Shown: one piece after another, positions 5,572 to 7,236 of the stretch
How the letters are laid out: the number at the start of each line of letters is the position of its first letter
How positions within the stretch are numbered: the stretch's first letter is position 1
Origin: Acidobacteriota bacterium
GTDB taxonomy: Bacteria > Acidobacteriota > Terriglobia > Terriglobales > Acidobacteriaceae
Reading direction: 5' to 3'
Assembly (NCBI GenBank): GCA_021799945.1
Contig: JAJYZK010000154.1
Coordinates: 1 to 7,236 of the forward strand
Length of the DNA stretch: 7,236 bases
The notes under the pieces: generated by a model
Told to the model about the DNA's origin: nothing
What the model saw: the letters and a program-made list of their open reading frames with translations, nothing else
Database searches by the model: none
Program-made: the position numbers and the translations under genes

Positions 5572-6579
5572 TTAGAAGCGCTGTAGAATCTCGGCGGTCT
5601 CCACGCGGCGATGCGATGCGATGCTCGCATAGGCCGCCTCCACCACCGCATAGGTCCTGTGCAGATACTCCCGCGCTTCGGTCTCAAAGGGCCGGCCGGT
5701 CGTCAAACACTCGATAAAATGCGCCTGGGCCGCATAGACGCTATCCCCGCGGTAGCCCTGCGGCCGATCGTTGGCCCACAGCCTCCGCCCCCCGGACCAT
5801 ACATCGCCCGCCGGCGAAATGCGGATCGTTCCGGAGTCGCCGTCAATCCGCGCATCGTCAAGCGAAGGACCGCTTTCATCATGATCGGCGAACCGGTTTC
5901 CGTCTATCCAGCCCAGCGTCCCGCCGCCATGCGAGAGGGTCAGGATCGCCTGGTCTTCCCCTAGGATTCGCCGGTTCACTCTGCGGGCCTCGGCGTAGAC
6001 GGCGGCGATGTCGCCGAACAGGAAACGGGCGGTATCGATGTGATGCACCAGCACTTCGTCCACGGTAAAGCGGCGCAGATCGCGGAAGTATTCTTGCGCC
6101 GGATAGGGCCGATCGCCCAGCCCGTCTTTGGTGCGGCACTGGAATCCGTAGGCGATTGGGGTTCCGACCTCTCCGCGCAGGAGGAATTCCTTCGCCGCCC
6201 GATACCACGGCTGCCAGCGCCAGTTATCGTGAACCATCAGTCGGATTCCACGCTTTTCCGCAATTTCCACCATCGAGCAGGCGGTCTTCCAGTCGGAGGC
6301 CAGCGGCTTTTGACAGATAACCGCCAAACCCCGATCCGCCGCCAGAGCAACCGTCTCCAGGTGCTCGTCCGCCTGGGTGACGACATCCACAAAGTCCAGC
6401 GCCTCCGCGCCGAACATCTCCCCGGCTGAGGAATAGGCCCGGTCCGCCGCCGCCTGCGCTCTCTCTTTCCGGCGGTCGCATGCCGCGACAATCTCAACCT
6501 CGGGCATGCGCCGCCATGCCTCCAGATGATGCCGGGAGAAGAATCCGCACCCCACGACCGCTCCACGCAAGACACGCAC
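5572..6579 (-). CDS. Gfo/Idh/MocA-family NAD(P)-dependent oxidoreductase
   Basis: A 335-residue cytoplasmic dehydrogenase, normal length for the family. The N-terminal Rossmann fold shows the nucleotide-binding loop VVGCGFFSRHHLEAW (8-22) and the end of beta-2, VAACDRRKERAQ (31-42), whose aspartate suggests NAD(H) preference. DFVDVVTQADEHLETV (62-77) matches the usual DxVxI-T-P-xxxH region. CQKPLA (89-94) occupies the place of the family EKP motif and keeps the conserved Lys91. The second domain contains MVHDNWRWQPWYRAAKEFL (115-133) and DEVLVHHIDTARFLFGD (174-190) with the probable catalytic His179 and Asp182. Family members oxidise or reduce sugars, inositols and related polyols; the substrate cannot be read here. 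The start is GTG at 6579, 6 bases after the stop of the DUF6282-type gene, with its ribosome-binding site inside that gene's last codons. This implies one operon, with translation probably coupled. Confidence 0.93.
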   Translation of the reverse strand: MRVLRGAVVGCGFFSRHHLEAWRRMPEVEIVAACDRRKERAQAAADRAYSSAGEMFGAEALDFVDVVTQADEHLETVALAADRGLAVICQKPLASDWKTACSMVEIAEKRGIRLMVHDNWRWQPWYRAAKEFLLRGEVGTPIAYGFQCRTKDGLGDRPYPAQEYFRDLRRFTVDEVLVHHIDTARFLFGDIAAVYAEARRVNRRILGEDQAILTLSHGGGTLGWIDGNRFADHDESGPSLDDARIDGDSGTIRISPAGDVWSGGRRLWANDRPQGYRGDSVYAAQAHFIECLTTGRPFETEAREYLHRTYAVVEAAYASIASHRRVETAEILQRF

Positions 6580-6585
6580 AAATCT

Positions 6586-7236
6586 CTACCCTTCTCCGAG
6601 CAGGAGGCGCGCCGGATTGGAGCACATCATCCGCCGGATATCCTCGCGGGAAAAGCCCGAACTGAGCAGCCGTTCGGCGTAGAGCCTCAATCCCTCCGCC
6701 GGCGGCGGGGTCTGGGGCTGACCGAGGTCCGTGGACAGCACGGTGGTTTCCACGCCGGCCGCGGCGATCGCCTGCTCGATGACCGGGAAGGGAACGCAGC
6801 CGCAGAGATGCGTGGTGGAGACAAAACAGCGCTCGAACCAGACACTTCCCGCCTGCGCCAGCCGCACCTGCGTCTCAACGGGATAAAAAGTCGGCCCCCA
6901 TTCAGGGTGGGTGACCAGGATTTTGCGAACACCCCGACGCCGCGCCTCTTCAATGAGAACCAGGGACTCCGCCGGGCTCAGGTGGCCGGTGCTCAGGATG
7001 CACCCGCTTGTGGCCATCACCTCCAGGATCGCCTGCGCCTCCGGAATCAGGCCGCCCTCGGCGTTCAGAACCGAAATGCCGCCCGCTTCTCCATAGAAGG
7101 ACCGGTGATTCCGCGCCGACCGGGTCGGCATCCAGATCTCCTTGGCGCCCATGGAGACGGCCAGTTTTACCGCATCGACATTGAGGCCGCCGACCGTGGC
7201 GTTCAGCACCAGACCGCCGAAGGTCTTGATTCCGGT
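6586..7236 (-). CDS. DUF6282-type metal-dependent hydrolase, N-terminus cut by window edge
   Basis: The frame is open from the right window edge to TAG at 6586: 216 residues starting GIKTFGGLVLNATVGGLN, which reads as internal family sequence. The GTG at 7209 is therefore not the true start. The family (about 290-300 residues) belongs to the amidohydrolase-like metal-dependent hydrolases; the N-terminal DxHxH-type metal site should lie in the missing roughly 80 residues. Visible candidate ligands, counted from the edge, are His44 (SARNHRSFYGE), His85 (LSTGHLSPAE), His110 (ILVTHPEWGPTFYP) and Asp170 (VLSTDLGQPQTPP). The end, MMCSNPARLLLGEG, is the usual amidohydrolase finish. Another readable motif is GAKEIWMPTRSARNH. 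Substrate is unknown. It is the first visible gene of an operon with the Gfo/Idh/MocA oxidoreductase, suggesting a shared catabolic pathway. The family name is from memory of the sequence pattern, not a search. Confidence 0.85.
   Translation of the reverse strand, partial: TGIKTFGGLVLNATVGGLNVDAVKLAVSMGAKEIWMPTRSARNHRSFYGEAGGISVLNAEGGLIPEAQAILEVMATSGCILSTGHLSPAESLVLIEEARRRGVRKILVTHPEWGPTFYPVETQVRLAQAGSVWFERCFVSTTHLCGCVPFPVIEQAIAAAGVETTVLSTDLGQPQTPPPAEGLRLYAERLLSSGFSREDIRRMMCSNPARLLLGEG
6589..6597 (-). promoter_or_regulatory. Ribosome-binding site of the oxidoreductase, inside the upstream gene
   Basis: The minus strand reads GGAGAAGGG at 6597 to 6589, ending one base before the TAG stop of the upstream gene. 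The AAGGG part lies 9 bases from GTG 6579. Ribosomes finishing the upstream gene would cover this site, which fits translational coupling and supports the GTG start. Confidence 0.6.

Noticed and set aside
1..7236. Mobile elements, CRISPR arrays, tRNA/rRNA genes, toxin-antitoxin or defence genes
   Set aside because: No transposase motifs, terminal inverted repeats, regularly spaced repeats, RNA-gene patterns or defence-family motifs were seen on either strand.

Overview
The window comes from a GC-rich Gram-negative chromosome. An outer-membrane TonB-dependent receptor with an N-terminal carboxypeptidase-regulatory-like domain, a DUF6282-type hydrolase and the overall gene style point to Acidobacteriota (Terriglobia-like). 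That assignment is inference from protein style; there is no rRNA or other phylogenetic marker here.

Layout from left to right: (1) positions 1-779, minus strand: an aldo/keto reductase that runs off the left edge, so its C-terminus is missing. (2) 780-939: a divergent intergenic region. (3) 940-1917, plus: an AraC-family regulator with the AraC_N-type N-terminal domain, divergent from the reductase and probably its regulator. (4) 1978-2361, plus: a small YdhG/DUF1801 (frataxin-like fold) protein. (5) 2362-2759: about 400 bases with no convincing long gene but with several hairpins, a terminator-shaped element facing the minus strand, and a possible 33-codon ORF whose stop overlaps the next start. 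(6) 2760-5375, plus: the TonB-dependent receptor, with a signal peptide, a beta-sandwich domain, a plug and a barrel. (7) 5376-5571: a convergent intergenic region with a perfect 14-bp GC palindrome and a second hairpin. (8) 5572-6579, minus: a Gfo/Idh/MocA-family NAD(P)-dependent oxidoreductase. (9) 6586-7236, minus: a DUF6282-type metal-dependent hydrolase whose N-terminus lies beyond the right edge. It sits 6 bases upstream of the oxidoreductase, so the two form an operon.

Three functional units can be inferred: a reductase with its divergent regulator; a receptor gene with a structured, possibly regulated leader; and a two-gene catabolic-looking operon of a hydrolase and a sugar- or polyol-type dehydrogenase. 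No mobile element, CRISPR array, tRNA or rRNA is visible. I see no clearly new system. The most unusual part is the leader region of the receptor gene (2362-2763).
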